Origin: Stachybotrys elegans
Lineage: Eukaryota; Ascomycota; Sordariomycetes; Hypocreales; Stachybotryaceae
DNA length: 64,000 bases
Direction: 5' to 3'
NCBI GenBank assembly: GCA_020746835.1
Contig: JAGPNK010000002.1
Coordinates: 124,001 to 188,000 of the forward strand
Of the stretch, positions 1 to 11,820 are shown piece after piece. The position numbers were made by a program, and so were the translations under genes. Position 1 is the stretch's first letter. Each line of letters starts with the position of its first letter. Below the pieces are notes generated by a model that ran no database searches, was not told the origin of the DNA, and worked only from the letters and a program-made list of their open reading frames with translations.

Positions 1-1249
1 TTACTAGTATAATTTTTAGAACTTTTTTAAGCTTTTGCTTTACTAGCTACTATTATTAGTATAATTTTTAGAACCTTTCTAGCTTAGGGTTTCCCTTTTT
101 TAAACCTTTAGCTATCTTATAGCTCCTTTTCTATAAGGCCTTTACTACCCTTTTGTTTAAAGTCTAGCTTTATACTTATTAATAACTTTAGTTATAATAA
201 AGTCTTACCTTTTCTACTAGATATTCTTAGACTTAGAAAAGTTCTTTTACTTTACCTTATATTTATAATATATCTAATTCTCTCTATATGCTAGGATTTT
301 TTAATTTCTTAAGTTTCTTTAGTAAGGAAAAGATATTAATTTAGTTTAGTAGATTTTCTTTCCTTACTATAATATAGCTTTAGGTTACTAATATTAAAGA
401 TATTATATATTTTTATAGCTAATAGTAGTCATACTTAATAGGCTAAGTAGTATAGCTTAATAATATATTTAATTTAGTAAAAGCTAATAAACTTTTTTAT
501 AAACTTTTTAATAGATGCTTTAGGTTTATATATTTAGTTAAGATAATAATCTAATTACTTTTCTTAAACTCTTTAGTTAGTTGCTTCTTATTATAATACT
601 TTAAGTATACTATTTATATCTTTTATAGCTATTATAAGGTAGTAACTTTTACTATCTCTAAATCCTTAACTTATTATACTACTAAACTATTCTTATTTAC
701 TTTATAATATATAACTAAAATCTAGCTAGATCTATAAGGTATATAATCTAATAGTAGCTATATTAGTACTATACTACTTTCTTTATATATAGCTATATTC
801 TATATAAAAGTAGCTATTAAAAGTAGGTTAATCTAATCCTTTTATAACTATTTATAATAAACTCTAATATAATATTTAACCATTTAGTTTATTTACTCTA
901 TTTAGCTATTAGTTTATAGGTAGAATATTATATTAAGATACTATTTATATATAATAAGATAGTAGAAGGTTTATTACTAGAATGCTTTTATAAAGATTTA
1001 TATATAGTCTATTATAATGCCTTTTAGTAAACTAAAGTAAAGAAAAACATTCTCTAGTAGTAGGGTTATTAATACTTTATAGATAATCTCTTTGTTTATT
1101 AGAATAAAGATTATATACTTTATTAGCCTATTTACTATAACTAATAGAAAGTTATACTTCCTTTTTTAAACTATTACTCTAGATAAGTCTATAATAAAAT
1201 CTATTAAAATCTCCTTAAATAGTATAGTTAGGATTAAAAGTACTACTAA

Positions 1250-1520
1250 CTTACTATAGAGTTAATAGTACTATATCTTGTTTATTTAGTATAAGTTATA
1301 TGTTTTTATATATTACTTTACTTAAGCTTTTATTTCTAGCTAAAAGTAAAACATAGTAATATATTTCAAGGTTTTTATAACACTCTAGTACTTTATAATA
1401 GGGTTATTATATAATAGCTAGAGAATTTTAGTTCTTAAGCCCTATAAGATAAAAATCCACTTCTTGTAATATAGAAAGCTAGAGTCTTTTAATAACTAAT
1501 GGCTTTTATCTATTAAGCTA
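1250..1520 (-). pseudogene. Degenerate integrase zinc-finger region of the same element
   Basis: The minus-strand translation resembles the family pattern in which Tyr-Tyr-Trp-x-Gly is followed by a Cys-x-x-Cys segment and Asn-Lys: here YYYVLLLARNKSLSKVIYKN and, a few residues on, LILNKQDI, with stops between. The position downstream of the reverse transcriptase agrees with pol order. Individual residues are too mutated for more detail. Confidence 0.5.
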
Positions 1521-2689
1521 GCTAGTAATATATCTATATATTATAGCTTTTCTTAGGTAAAGGTATTTCTCTATTACTTTTATTAAATAGTTTTATTTAA
1601 AGACTTATTTAATAGTTTATTTATTATAGTTATACTTCTTTAATTACCCTATGTTTCTCCTTTTAGATTACTCTTTTAGATTCTAGTAAAACTATTACTT
1701 ATTACTAGCAAGTTATCTATAGAAACTATTACATTATATATAGACTAAAGGTAGGTTTAATGTATTTATTCTCTCCTAGTATTAGGACTATTTATTAGAT
1801 ATAACCTATCTAGTATACAGTTCCCTTTAGAGCTCTTCTAGTACTACTAGATTATAGGTTTTTTTTATAATTCCCTAAGGGTTTTTTTAACTTGTTATAG
1901 AATTGCTACTAAAACACAGCTACTATATAGTTTGTATTTTAACCTTCTACTTTATAGAAGTTAACTTTATAAGATAATAGATCTATAGGGTTATATACCC
2001 CTAGTCTATATCTAATTATAAAGTCAAATGCTACTAACTTATCTAGAGCTATTAGCTATTTATAAGTTAACTTTACTTTCTTTATTAAATAAGTATAATT
2101 TAGGTAATTAGTAATTATTTCTATTTTATTCTATATATAAATAAGATAATATCTTTATATTTAGAATACTTTAATAATAGTAAGTATCTTTTTGTCTAGT
2201 ATAAAGAGATTTACTATAGTACTACTTAGCTTCTTTAATATAAATATAACTAAGTACTAGCTATCTTACTATAGCTATATAAAGACAGTGTTAATTATAA
2301 AATCTAAGGCATTTATTTCTATTTAAATCTTTACTTTTAGATTAAACTACTTTAGTACTAGTTTCTTTAAGAAAATATTCTTAAACTACTAAATTATTTA
2401 CTTTTTACTAAACTCTAGCTAAAAGACTTTCTTTTCCTTTTCTTAAATAAAATTAGTTAGTGGTTTAATAATATAGCTATAGTTTCTAATAAATTGTTAA
2501 TAGAATCCCATGAATCTAAGTAGTAACTATACTTTATTTATACTACTAGACTCTAGCTAGTTAATAATAGTTTTAATATACTCTAGCTTTATCTAGATCT
2601 CTTTAAGTATTATTATAAACCTAAGGTAGCTTATTTAGGTTATTAAGAATTTATACTTTTCTAGGTTAGTATATAGTTAGTAGGCCCTT

Positions 2690-3125
2690 AATTATTTAAG
2701 CACTTTATATATATACTATATATACTTTATAACTAAGTAGCTAAAAACTAAAATATTATTTAAATAGATAATATAGCTAATATTTATTAGATCTTATAAT
2801 ACCTTATTTATAAACTTCTAAAAGGTTATAAATATATTTATAAGCCCTATTAGTATTACTAGAAATTTAAAGAGTCTATACTAGGTCTAGAAAGTAGTCT
2901 TTTATTTATTATTTTTGTAGATGTATAGCTGGTAGTATATATCTATTAAGTTAATCTTTATATAAATAACTATATCTTATAGCTAATTAAGGATCTCTAT
3001 AATTAATAGGATAGGTATCTAGTGCTTAACTATTAGCTTATTAAGCCTGTAATAGTTAATATATAGCTATAGTTTCTTTTCTTTCTTTAGTATAAATAGT
3101 ATAAGTACTATTACTAGGCTTATAG
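2690..3125 (-). pseudogene. Degenerate reverse transcriptase of the Ty3/gypsy element
   Basis: The minus-strand translation gives recognisable but stop-ridden reverse transcriptase: a stretch like NYRGLNKLTVKHRYPI, then LFKFLVIPIGLINIFITFQ (family pattern LFEFLVMPFGLTNAPATFQ), and at about 2775-2740 IIYLNNILVF where the family has the catalytic IIYLDDILIF. Both catalytic aspartates read as asparagine. This is a G-to-A change on this strand, i.e. C-to-T on the other, which fits RIP. The identification rests on conserved-block order and spacing and is firm at the superfamily level. Confidence 0.8.
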
Positions 3126-5568
3126 ATTACTATATTTAACTATATTTAAGTATAGTATTAAGGAAGCTTTAGAGAGCCTCTAGCTCTTTAGCTATATAGG
3201 TGTAGATAGGTCTCTATAGTAGTGCTTTATTATTAATTAGATTAATAAAGTGTGTTCTTTCTTTTAGAATAGAAGGTAACTTAGTAGCTTGTTTATATAA
3301 GAATATATTATTAAAATTAGTATACTTAGTAGATATTACTAATTGTAAAGCTAACTTACTAGTAGATTACTTCTTTCTTACCTTTTGTTAGTCTTTCTAT
3401 TATAGTGCTATAGTATATCTATAAGTTATAGTAGCTTCCTTAGCCTTTTAGAGTGGCAATACCTTAAGGTTCTCTATAGCAATAGGGTAATTCTAGTGGT
3501 TATACTTAAATAAGATTTATAAGTCAACTACTTAGAACTATAGAAGGCCTAGAATAATATTCTTCTCTCTATTTACTATTATAAAGGTAAGTAGTTAAAG
3601 CCTTATCTATCTCTAGTTATTAGTGATTTTTATAAGCTTTTTAATCTAGCCCTTAGCTTATATTACTATTTTAGGTATAAATCCTCTAATAGTCTTAGGT
3701 ATATTTAAGAGCTACTCTATAAGAGGGCTAGCTAGCTAAGAGTAAATTAGATAGCTATTTAAGCTAGAGTTTAGTAATATAGTTACTAGAACCTAGCTTT
3801 AGTACCCTTAGGTTAAAATATACTATCTTATACTATCCTTACCCTCTATCTAATAGAACTATATACTAAGGGCTATAGAAACTAAGTTAGGCTCTATAGC
3901 TATAGTATAGCTAGTAGGGGGCACTAGTAATACTCCTATAAACAAGCTATTTATACTATACTTTTTAATAGTATACTTAATACTATTATACTATTTATAG
4001 TTAGACATTATATAATAGATAGAGATATATTCTAGTATACTATACTTATAGTATATTACCTTTTATTAGTAGATTATAGATAGACTATTAGTAAGAAAGC
4101 TATATAGCTTTAGTATTATAGCTGGAAGAGAGATTAGATTACTAGCTATAATGCCTTAGTTACTCTTTAAATTGCCTTAGATTACTAACTTAAAGACTGT
4201 TTCTATAGCCTAACTATAGTATAGCTTAGGGCTATATATAAGCTATAATATTTATATATTAATAGTAGTGGCTAACTTAATAATCTCTAGCTAGCTAGTA
4301 AGTAGTTTTCTACTAAATATATACTCTTTTACTTAATTAGTAAGTATAGCTTAAAAAAAGAAAATATAGGCCTTTTCTAATAGTAAGGTTAGAGCTTCTA
4401 TTATAATGCCTTTAAAGTATATTATAAATATAAAAAGGGATTCCCTATATTCTTAGTATAAGTGTAGTATCTTTAAGGTAGTATTTTAGTTATAGATATT
4501 ACTATTAAAGACTTATCTATATAACTATTTAATAAACTTAGCCTATATAATTAGTATAAGGTTAGGTACTCTAGTAGCTAGATAGTTATTCTATTACTGC
4601 TTAAAGAGTCTTTCTAAGTAGGAAAAGGTATAGTTAATCTAAGTGATATGGTTACTATTTATGTTTAGTAAGGCCTAGAAGACTACCTTTAGTTTTTAAA
4701 GGAATATATTAAGGTTAAGATAGATAGATATATAGAGTTAAGGCTTAAAGAGCTATACTTTTATAAAAGAGTTGTTTCTAGGTTATTTTGTCTCTATAGT
4801 GTATAGACTCTTTGCTTTTAATAGTTTCTATAGGTTAATTAAGGAATAACTATAGCTAGCTATCTTCTAAATATACTATAGTTTATGCTTTTATAGGCTT
4901 TTAAAAGTAGTAATCCTAATATACTTATTTAGTATATTATTAGCTAGATTAAGTGCTTGGCTAACTAAGGGGTTATATAGAATAGACTTAACTATAGAGA
5001 GTAGGTTTAGCTTAGGGGTAGAGGCTATAAAGGGGTTATTTATAGTTTCTATAGTTAGTAGACTAAGTAATAAGTCTGTTTTAGCATTGTATATATAAGG
5101 GCCCTATGCTATACTAGTAATAGAGCTATTATATAGTATATAGATAGAAATAAAATTAGGTATCTTTCTATCTAGATAGTTTTTAGTTTAATAATAGCTT
5201 AGAGAGAGAGAATAATTTATAATAGTAGTGGAATAGAAGAGTAAATAGAGTAGAAGGATGTCTAGCAGGAGATATATAGTAAGCTTAAAGATAGATTATT
5301 TAATAGATATTAATTATTCTCTATTTCCTTTTCTCTAAGAGAGTAAGGTTCTTAGGCTATTTATACTATTATCTAGTTACTATATTATAATCCTTGTATA
5401 GCTAGGTTAGAATATAAAGGTACTCTATGTTGCTATTGTTCTGGCTATATGAATAGCTTTGCTTTTACTACTGAATAGTAGCTTCTATATACTGTCCCTT
5501 AGCTATATTCCTTGCCTATAGCTACTATAGTAGCCTTAGGCACCCACTTCTGGTCTGGGCCCGTGACA

Positions 5569-8450
5569 TATTAATATATAAGTATTCTATCTATAGAATA
5601 CTATTTAAATTATATAAATAAAAAGGGAATTAAAATTTCTCTACTTTAAAAATATAATAATAATAATATTATTTATTATATAAATACCTTCTATTTCTCT
5701 TATTAACTTTATAAAATATAACTATTTAAATTAATATTATAAATTTATATTTCTAAGTTGTCTAGCTTTTAAATACTCTTTATATTCTATATAATCTCTA
5801 TATTTAGTATAGACTATATAGTTTAAAAGACTATAGTTTAATTTTATAGTATATAGTAAATTTAATTATAAGTTTAAAAAGTAATAAAATTCTAGATTAA
5901 TATAAACTAATTTACTAAGAGATTCTAGTATATTTACTACTTTTATTAAGCTTAAATAGAATTTAAATATTTATAGTATTAATTACTATAGACTATATAT
6001 TTCCCTAGGCTATATAATATAATTATAAGACTTTTAATAGATAGATATACTTTTATATTAACTATATTATATATATATAAATTAATAGTTTATAGAGTAT
6101 TTTAGTTAGTTATAAAACCTAATAATATATTAGCTAAATATTACTATTTAAAGCTAAAGTTAATATATAAAGGTAAATAATAAAGTAATATAAAGGTAGT
6201 AAAAGCCTTTATTATTAATTAATAGCATTATATAATATATTTAAAGAGGGCCTTTAGACTATTAACTATAACTATTACTAAAGAAAGTACTAAAGAAAAA
6301 GATATATTAATAATTAAAAAGATATTAAATAGATCTTAATAGCTTAATAGTTTAATAAAGTAATAAAAAGAAAGAAAAAAAGAGAAATAGAGAATCTTAT
6401 ATATTATTAATTATTATAATAGTATATACTAAATATATCTTTACTAATTTATATTCTTTCTATTATATAATTATATATAATAATCTCTTTATTATATATT
6501 TATTTACTATATATAGCTTAATAAATATCTATAAGTAAATTATTATATTATAAACTTAAAAGTTTCTTTACTATTTAGTAATATAAATATTTTCTATATC
6601 TAGCCTTAAAGACTACTTAGTAAAGAATTACTAAATAAAACCTATATATTTATAAAATTCTATAATAAAAGCTCTTTATATTTACTTATACTATTTTAGG
6701 GAATCTTTATAAGCCTAAAAATAAATTAAAAATCTATCTATTAGTATTCTTAATACAGTTTTATAAATATATAAATATAGTAATAAATAGCTATTAGAAG
6801 TTAATTTTAAAATTAATTTATTAATTAAAGTCTATTTATTAAAGCTATAAGTTATACTAATTTATATTATTAAAGTAATAATAAGTTAATATTAATGTCT
6901 TTTAATAAAGCTAGTATATTATAAAGAAATAGCTAATCTAAAGTATTATTATTCTTATTTAACTATATATTCTAGTTATTAATAGCATTTATATAATATA
7001 GATTTTATAAAATACTAGCTAGGGTTTTATATAGTTATATTAATTTAAATTTATATCTATTTTAAAAATATATAAAGTTAGTAATTTTATTATAAACTAA
7101 AGAACTATAAATTATATATATAGCTATTTAGTTAGCTAAAACCTTTTCTAAAGATAATATATTTTATAAGCTTATTAAAAAAGATAATTTAATAATCTAT
7201 AGCTTTATAATAAAGCTGCCACTACTAAGACTTAATTTAATATTCTCTATACTTAGCCTATAGATATAATAACTAGAAAGTTAGTCTTTTTATTTATAAT
7301 AATACTTAATACTTACTTTATTAATATAATAAAGCTTTTTTAGTTTAATTTTAGTAAGAGTTATTTAAGCTACTATTTATAAAGAGATCTCTATACTATA
7401 GTTAAATTTTATAAAAAAAATTATATTTCTAAATATTTAATAATATAAAGATATTACTTTAGAATACTTATTAATATTATTACTAACTTTTTAATATAAA
7501 ACTAAATAATATATCTTAAGTAGGTATTAATATATATATATATTTAGAATTAAATCTTTTAAGCTTTTTATAATTATTAAGTAATTAAATAAAATTAGGT
7601 TTAAGTATATAAAAGTCTCTATAATATCTTAGCCTAGTTTTATAATACTAAATAACTATTTTAGAAAAATAGTTTAGTATATATTATAGAAATAATATTA
7701 TAAAAGTAAAATATTACTCTATTAATATATATAAATATATAAAAGCTCTTTATTAAGTTTAAGAATAGTATTACTTTTTTAAAGGTCTTTTTAAAAAAAC
7801 TTAATAGTTTAATAAAACCATTAAGTTATATTTTTCTATATTTACTTAATAATTAAGTCTATATATAGATTAAATCTACTATATTAACTATAGATATACT
7901 ATAAATCCCTTCTATTAAAGATTATAAAAAAGGAATTAATTAGAATAGCTAAATATATAAAAGAGATATTTAAACTAATAGACTAGTTCTTTAAGGTTTA
8001 TAGAGCTTTATAGTAAGTATTTAATCCCTATCTTTATAACTATTTATATATAGTTATATAATTAAATAGTTAAAATCCCTTTTTATTAACTAATTATTAA
8101 AGTATATTTTAATATTATATAGCTTTAGTCTTTATAATATAAATTAGAAACTATATTAAAGAAAAGTATAAAGTTAAATACTATTATAATTATAGGGTAT
8201 TTTAAGCCTTAAAATAGTATTAAAGTATATAAATTAAAATAATAATACCTCTATTAATAATAATTAATTTATTAAACTAATAAGAATTTCTATATACTAC
8301 TTATTAGAGATTATAGTATTAATAATTTTATTATAATATCTTTTAAGCTTAATATATAGTAGCATTTTAAAAATATATATATTAATATTTATATTATAAT
8401 ACTGTTACTAAGCAATTTTCATAGATATTATATGTATATAAGGTATTACT
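5569..8450. repeat. Very AT-rich, heavily RIP-mutated DNA without identifiable genes
   Basis: Base composition is even more extreme than in the gypsy element next to it. Long runs consist almost only of A and T, with TpA dominating and CpG practically absent. No open frame of note exists on either strand and I recognised no protein motif. It is most likely one or more older transposon copies mutated beyond reading by hand. Composition switches sharply to ordinary DNA between about 8400 and 8500. Confidence 0.6.
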
Positions 8451-9081
8451 CACTCACAGACCTTTTTTTACTATATACCACTATAACTATTAGCAAATGC
8501 ATGCAGTGGGTCCTATCTCGCGAGACTGAACAAGGCAAGAGTGCGGATAAGACGGCGAGAATTATGAAGTTGGCAATGCCCAGCCCCAGGGTGGGGATAG
8601 CTTTGTGAGTTGAAGGGGTCGCGTGCTCCGAAGCCTATAGCCGCCTTGCCCGTTGGCGGACTAGCTGCCACGGCTGCTGCTGATAAAGATGAAGTACACG
8701 GTATATATCCATGGTTTAGAGGCCACCATTCAACCCTCTAGCCCAAAGTTTGCCATTGTTCGTAAGTCGTTGCAAATGCTGGGATTATGATACGAAGATG
8801 GAAACTATACGTTGAAAGAACATTGATCTCTCCGAGAAGAAGCCTACTTTCTATGGCTCCCTTCTTTCTATGATTCTCGGAGAACCCCAGAGAAGACTCG
8901 CCATTTCCATTCAATAATGACTCAGTATCCATCACTTATTCGCGCTGCTTCCCTTAGAGCGATCCAATCAAGGAGCTAGTCACTTCTGTAGACGATGAGG
9001 TGAAGACCAGCTACAACGATAGCCGTCATAGTACATACCCAAGGGTGGAGCGTGCATGCAAGAGGCATCAACCCAACTACA
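8451..9081. other. Junction between AT-rich repeat and gene island, no gene seen
   Basis: Normal-composition DNA begins here. The only open frame (minus strand, about 8738-8935) is short, of biased composition and without recognisable features, so I do not call it. This stretch also serves as the 3' flank of the minus-strand gene that ends at 9082. Confidence 0.5.
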
Positions 9082-11430
9082 TTAGGACCCGGCAAAATCG
9101 CGAAGAGGGCCATTAGCATATCCTTCCTCTCCCAATATAGTCTGACCGCTCAGCAGCCGCTGTGTCCGCGACTGGCTGGCCTCCCACTGTGTGTCGGCCG
9201 CAGCGTCTAGAGACAGGACTGGCCTGTGGCCGAAGAGCTCGCGGAAGGTTGTCGTGTGTGTCGGGCTGGTGACTAGTAACTTTACCACTGCAGATACGGA
9301 CACGTCCTGGGATAGCAGCAGAAGCTGCTCCAGGACCTGGTAGGCGTCGTCGACAAATTCCGGGCGCTCGTAGTACACAGCTCCATCGAGCATGCACAGT
9401 AGCACAACACCGCGTGGTAGGCGGCGCACAAGCTCCTCAAACACGAAACAGAGCGCATCGACATCTCCGTAGTGGACGGCTTCTTGGACTTGGGCGTCGC
9501 CGAGACACGGCAGGGGCAGTTCCGGCCCAAAGTCAAACGCTCCCAGCAGTTGGCAGATGAAGCTGGCAATTATGGCGCGACCGCCAACGAGGGGCACGAA
9601 GGGGTCATCACTGCCGCTGCCGATGTTGCCAGGATGGTCGCGATGGCCATCGTTCAGTCCGCAGAAGAAAAGCATCCGTATCAGGCGCGGATTGTTGCGG
9701 CTGTCGAGATTAAGCGCCAGGGACGCACAGAGCAGCGATAGGCCTGACACCGGGCGCACATCGTCATAGTTCCCGTGGATCAACAACTGTGACGAGGCCG
9801 GTGAGCTCAGCCATTCCTGCAGCTGGTGGGTCATGACAAGTTGCTCTGCGCGGCCCTGTTGCGCATCAGAGATATCCACGTGGCTGTGTGTCGCCACAAA
9901 CTCCAGGTCCTCCTCGGCCAAGTTAGGGATGCCAATCCAGTCCAAGACTTCATCGGTGGTAGCAGTGTTGTAACGACCAGCACCACCCGTCTCTGGCAAT
10001 ATGGCAGCGATCTTGTACAAGTGTGATGGAGAGACCGGAGAGGGAGAACGAGATATTGCAGCCTCGATGGAGTTCATTTCTATGATAACAAGCTTTCAGC
10101 TTGTTGAAATCGCAGCCGTTATTGCGATGGAGTGAGGGAATATTCAGGGAGATGGGTACGCTCACTGTGCATAAGATTGTCAAACATGCTTTTCATCTCG
10201 TTCCGGCCCCTATTCATCATCCTATGCAACTGGGTACCAGCGAATTTGGTAACGGTTGTGTCTTTTGGTTGTCAGCTAGACCCTGCATGTAGATCCGGCT
10301 CGTAAAAGGTAGGAAAGAAGCCACACTTACCATAAAGAACCTGTTGTTGAAAAATACCCTCTCTGTGCGTCCTAGACATGTTTACTTCCCGCAAGAGGTT
10401 GGAACTCTTTGTCTCGATATCGCGTAGGCTCTGGTCAATTTTGTCTCGGTACTGATCCATGGTAAACGTGGATCGAAGCACCCGTTTGTCTAGTGGGCCG
10501 AGCCGAGTCAGAAAAGCGATCAGGGTGGGGGCTGTCGGGGAAGCCAAACGGTGCAAACTCACACGTGCGGGAGACAAAGAAGCTCAGGACCAGCTCAACG
10601 GCATGCAGAACTGCAGCAATCAGGTCGATGGAAGCCACCCGTATGTTTTCATCGCCCTTAAACGCCTGTAGGTAGACCTCGACCTCAGCGAACCTGCGGT
10701 CGATGTCGTCGAAAGCGGCGACCATATCCTGCCGCAACTTAACAGCTTTGGCAGAAGCCTTGAGACATTGTCAGTGAGGATGAACTGGCGATTGTGAGGA
10801 TAGCGTAGGGTTACTCACCTCTAGAACCACCTGCAATGCGCCAAGAACTGGAGTTACGTATTCATTGTTTAGCACATTCTGTCCTGTTTTCAGCACCGCG
10901 ACATTGATATCGGCACTCCGATCGGCCGACTTGCGATAAACCTTGCGCAAGACACCTTTGAACCCTGTGTCAGTCTGGCTGTATGCGTCCTTGGCGGCTT
11001 CAAGCTCGTCGTACACGTCGTTCCAGGAATTCTTGTCGCGTATCCTGCGGCCCTTCTTCTTGATCTCAGAAGGCTCGTCGGGGTGTGTCGTGACATGCTG
11101 GTCCATGGCTTGCGGAAACAGCTGGTCCCAAAACTGCAGTGCTGTGCCAGGTTCTGCGCGCATCCGTGGCGGCAGCAGACGCGACCCTAAATCTGACGGG
11201 GAGAAGGAGGGTGGCCCCAATGTGCCCGGTGAGGGGTTATAGACCGTCATAACTCCTGTTTCTGTGTTTGTCGTATAGTCGTCGATGACAAAGCCTTGTA
11301 GACGCTCGTCATAGTGCGAAGGTGGGTTGGCAAAGCCAGGATGAAAGGCATCGAGCCGTGTCTCGATAAAGACGACCGAGTCGGACCGCAGACGACTGCC
11401 GTGGGTGCTGTTTCGACCACTCTGATCCAT
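9082..11430 (-). CDS. Large fungal protein with STAND-associated N-terminal helical region, function unknown
   Basis: Five exons join in phase: 11430-10819, 10758-10563, 10489-10331, 10261-10166 and 10079-9082, giving about 686 residues. Introns of 60-86 bp have GTGAGT, GTAAGT or GTGAGC donors. Residues of about 150-300 (NVLNNEYVTPVLGALQVVLE, then a helical block with FDDIDRRFAEVEVYL, KGDENIRVASIDL and VELVLSFFVSR) resemble the helical region at the N terminus of many fungal STAND/NLR proteins, related to the so-called Goodbye domain. No Walker A motif is visible, so it is not itself a recognisable NTPase. The C-terminal third (about 350-686) is hydrophobic-rich and mentions no family I know. 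The gene is divergent from the AAA+ ATPase at 11821, with 390 bp between the starts. An extra 5' exon further upstream cannot be excluded. Confidence 0.65.
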
Positions 11431-11820
11431 AGAGAGCGACGCGATATTCCCGGCAAGAAGATATCGCCAGTAATAGTACGAGACGTATTAGTTGTTTGGA
11501 CAATGGGGGTAATCTCTATGCTCCTGTCGAAGGAAACGTCCCCGTCAGACCGAAGAGTTTCAGCCCCGCGCAACATGGTGTGGCATCCAGAGTTGCCAGC
11601 TGAAAAAGAGGGGAATTAGGCAGCAGCGTGTTGAGCCGCATGATATGCATGTGTGCCCACTCATCTTATGCTATATACCTGGGTGTGGGAGGGATGAGGT
11701 ATTAGAGCACATGGTCCTTCCAAGCCACTCACATTCCCGCCTTGATACGCGACACACGCAAAGTCCGATTATTATACTACTCAGTACTTTGTCCTCCCAG
11801 CGATTACCCAACTGATACTC
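11431..11820. promoter_or_regulatory. Shared intergenic region of two divergent genes
   Basis: These 390 bp separate the start codons of the minus-strand helical-domain gene and the plus-strand AAA+ ATPase gene, so they must hold both promoters. A TATA-like CTATATAC lies near 11670, on the side of the ATPase gene. Short open frames on both strands here have no features that suggest coding, although a 5' exon of the minus-strand gene could hide here. Confidence 0.45.

Larger units (their letters stand above)
1..5568 (-). mobile_element. RIP-degraded Ty3/gypsy LTR retrotransposon, truncated by the window start
   Basis: This stretch is very AT-rich, crowded with TpA and almost free of CpG, as expected after repeat-induced point mutation. 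On the minus strand a clear LTR-style 5' end, TGTCACGGGCCCAGACC, begins at about 5568. Reading inward from there, degenerate pol sequence follows in the order expected for Ty3/gypsy: reverse transcriptase at about 3125-2690, then integrase zinc-finger-like sequence at about 1520-1250. Every frame is full of stops, so the element is dead. The gag and protease part should lie between 5.2 and 3.5 kb but I could not read motifs there. The 3' LTR is not in the window. Confidence 0.8.

Noticed and set aside
5569..8450. Possible DNA transposase in the very AT-rich block
   Set aside because: I looked for DDE and helix-turn-helix motifs and could not read any; mutation is too heavy for assignment by eye.
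8738..8935. 65-codon minus-strand frame at the repeat border
   Set aside because: Too short, no features, and adjacent to degraded repeat DNA.
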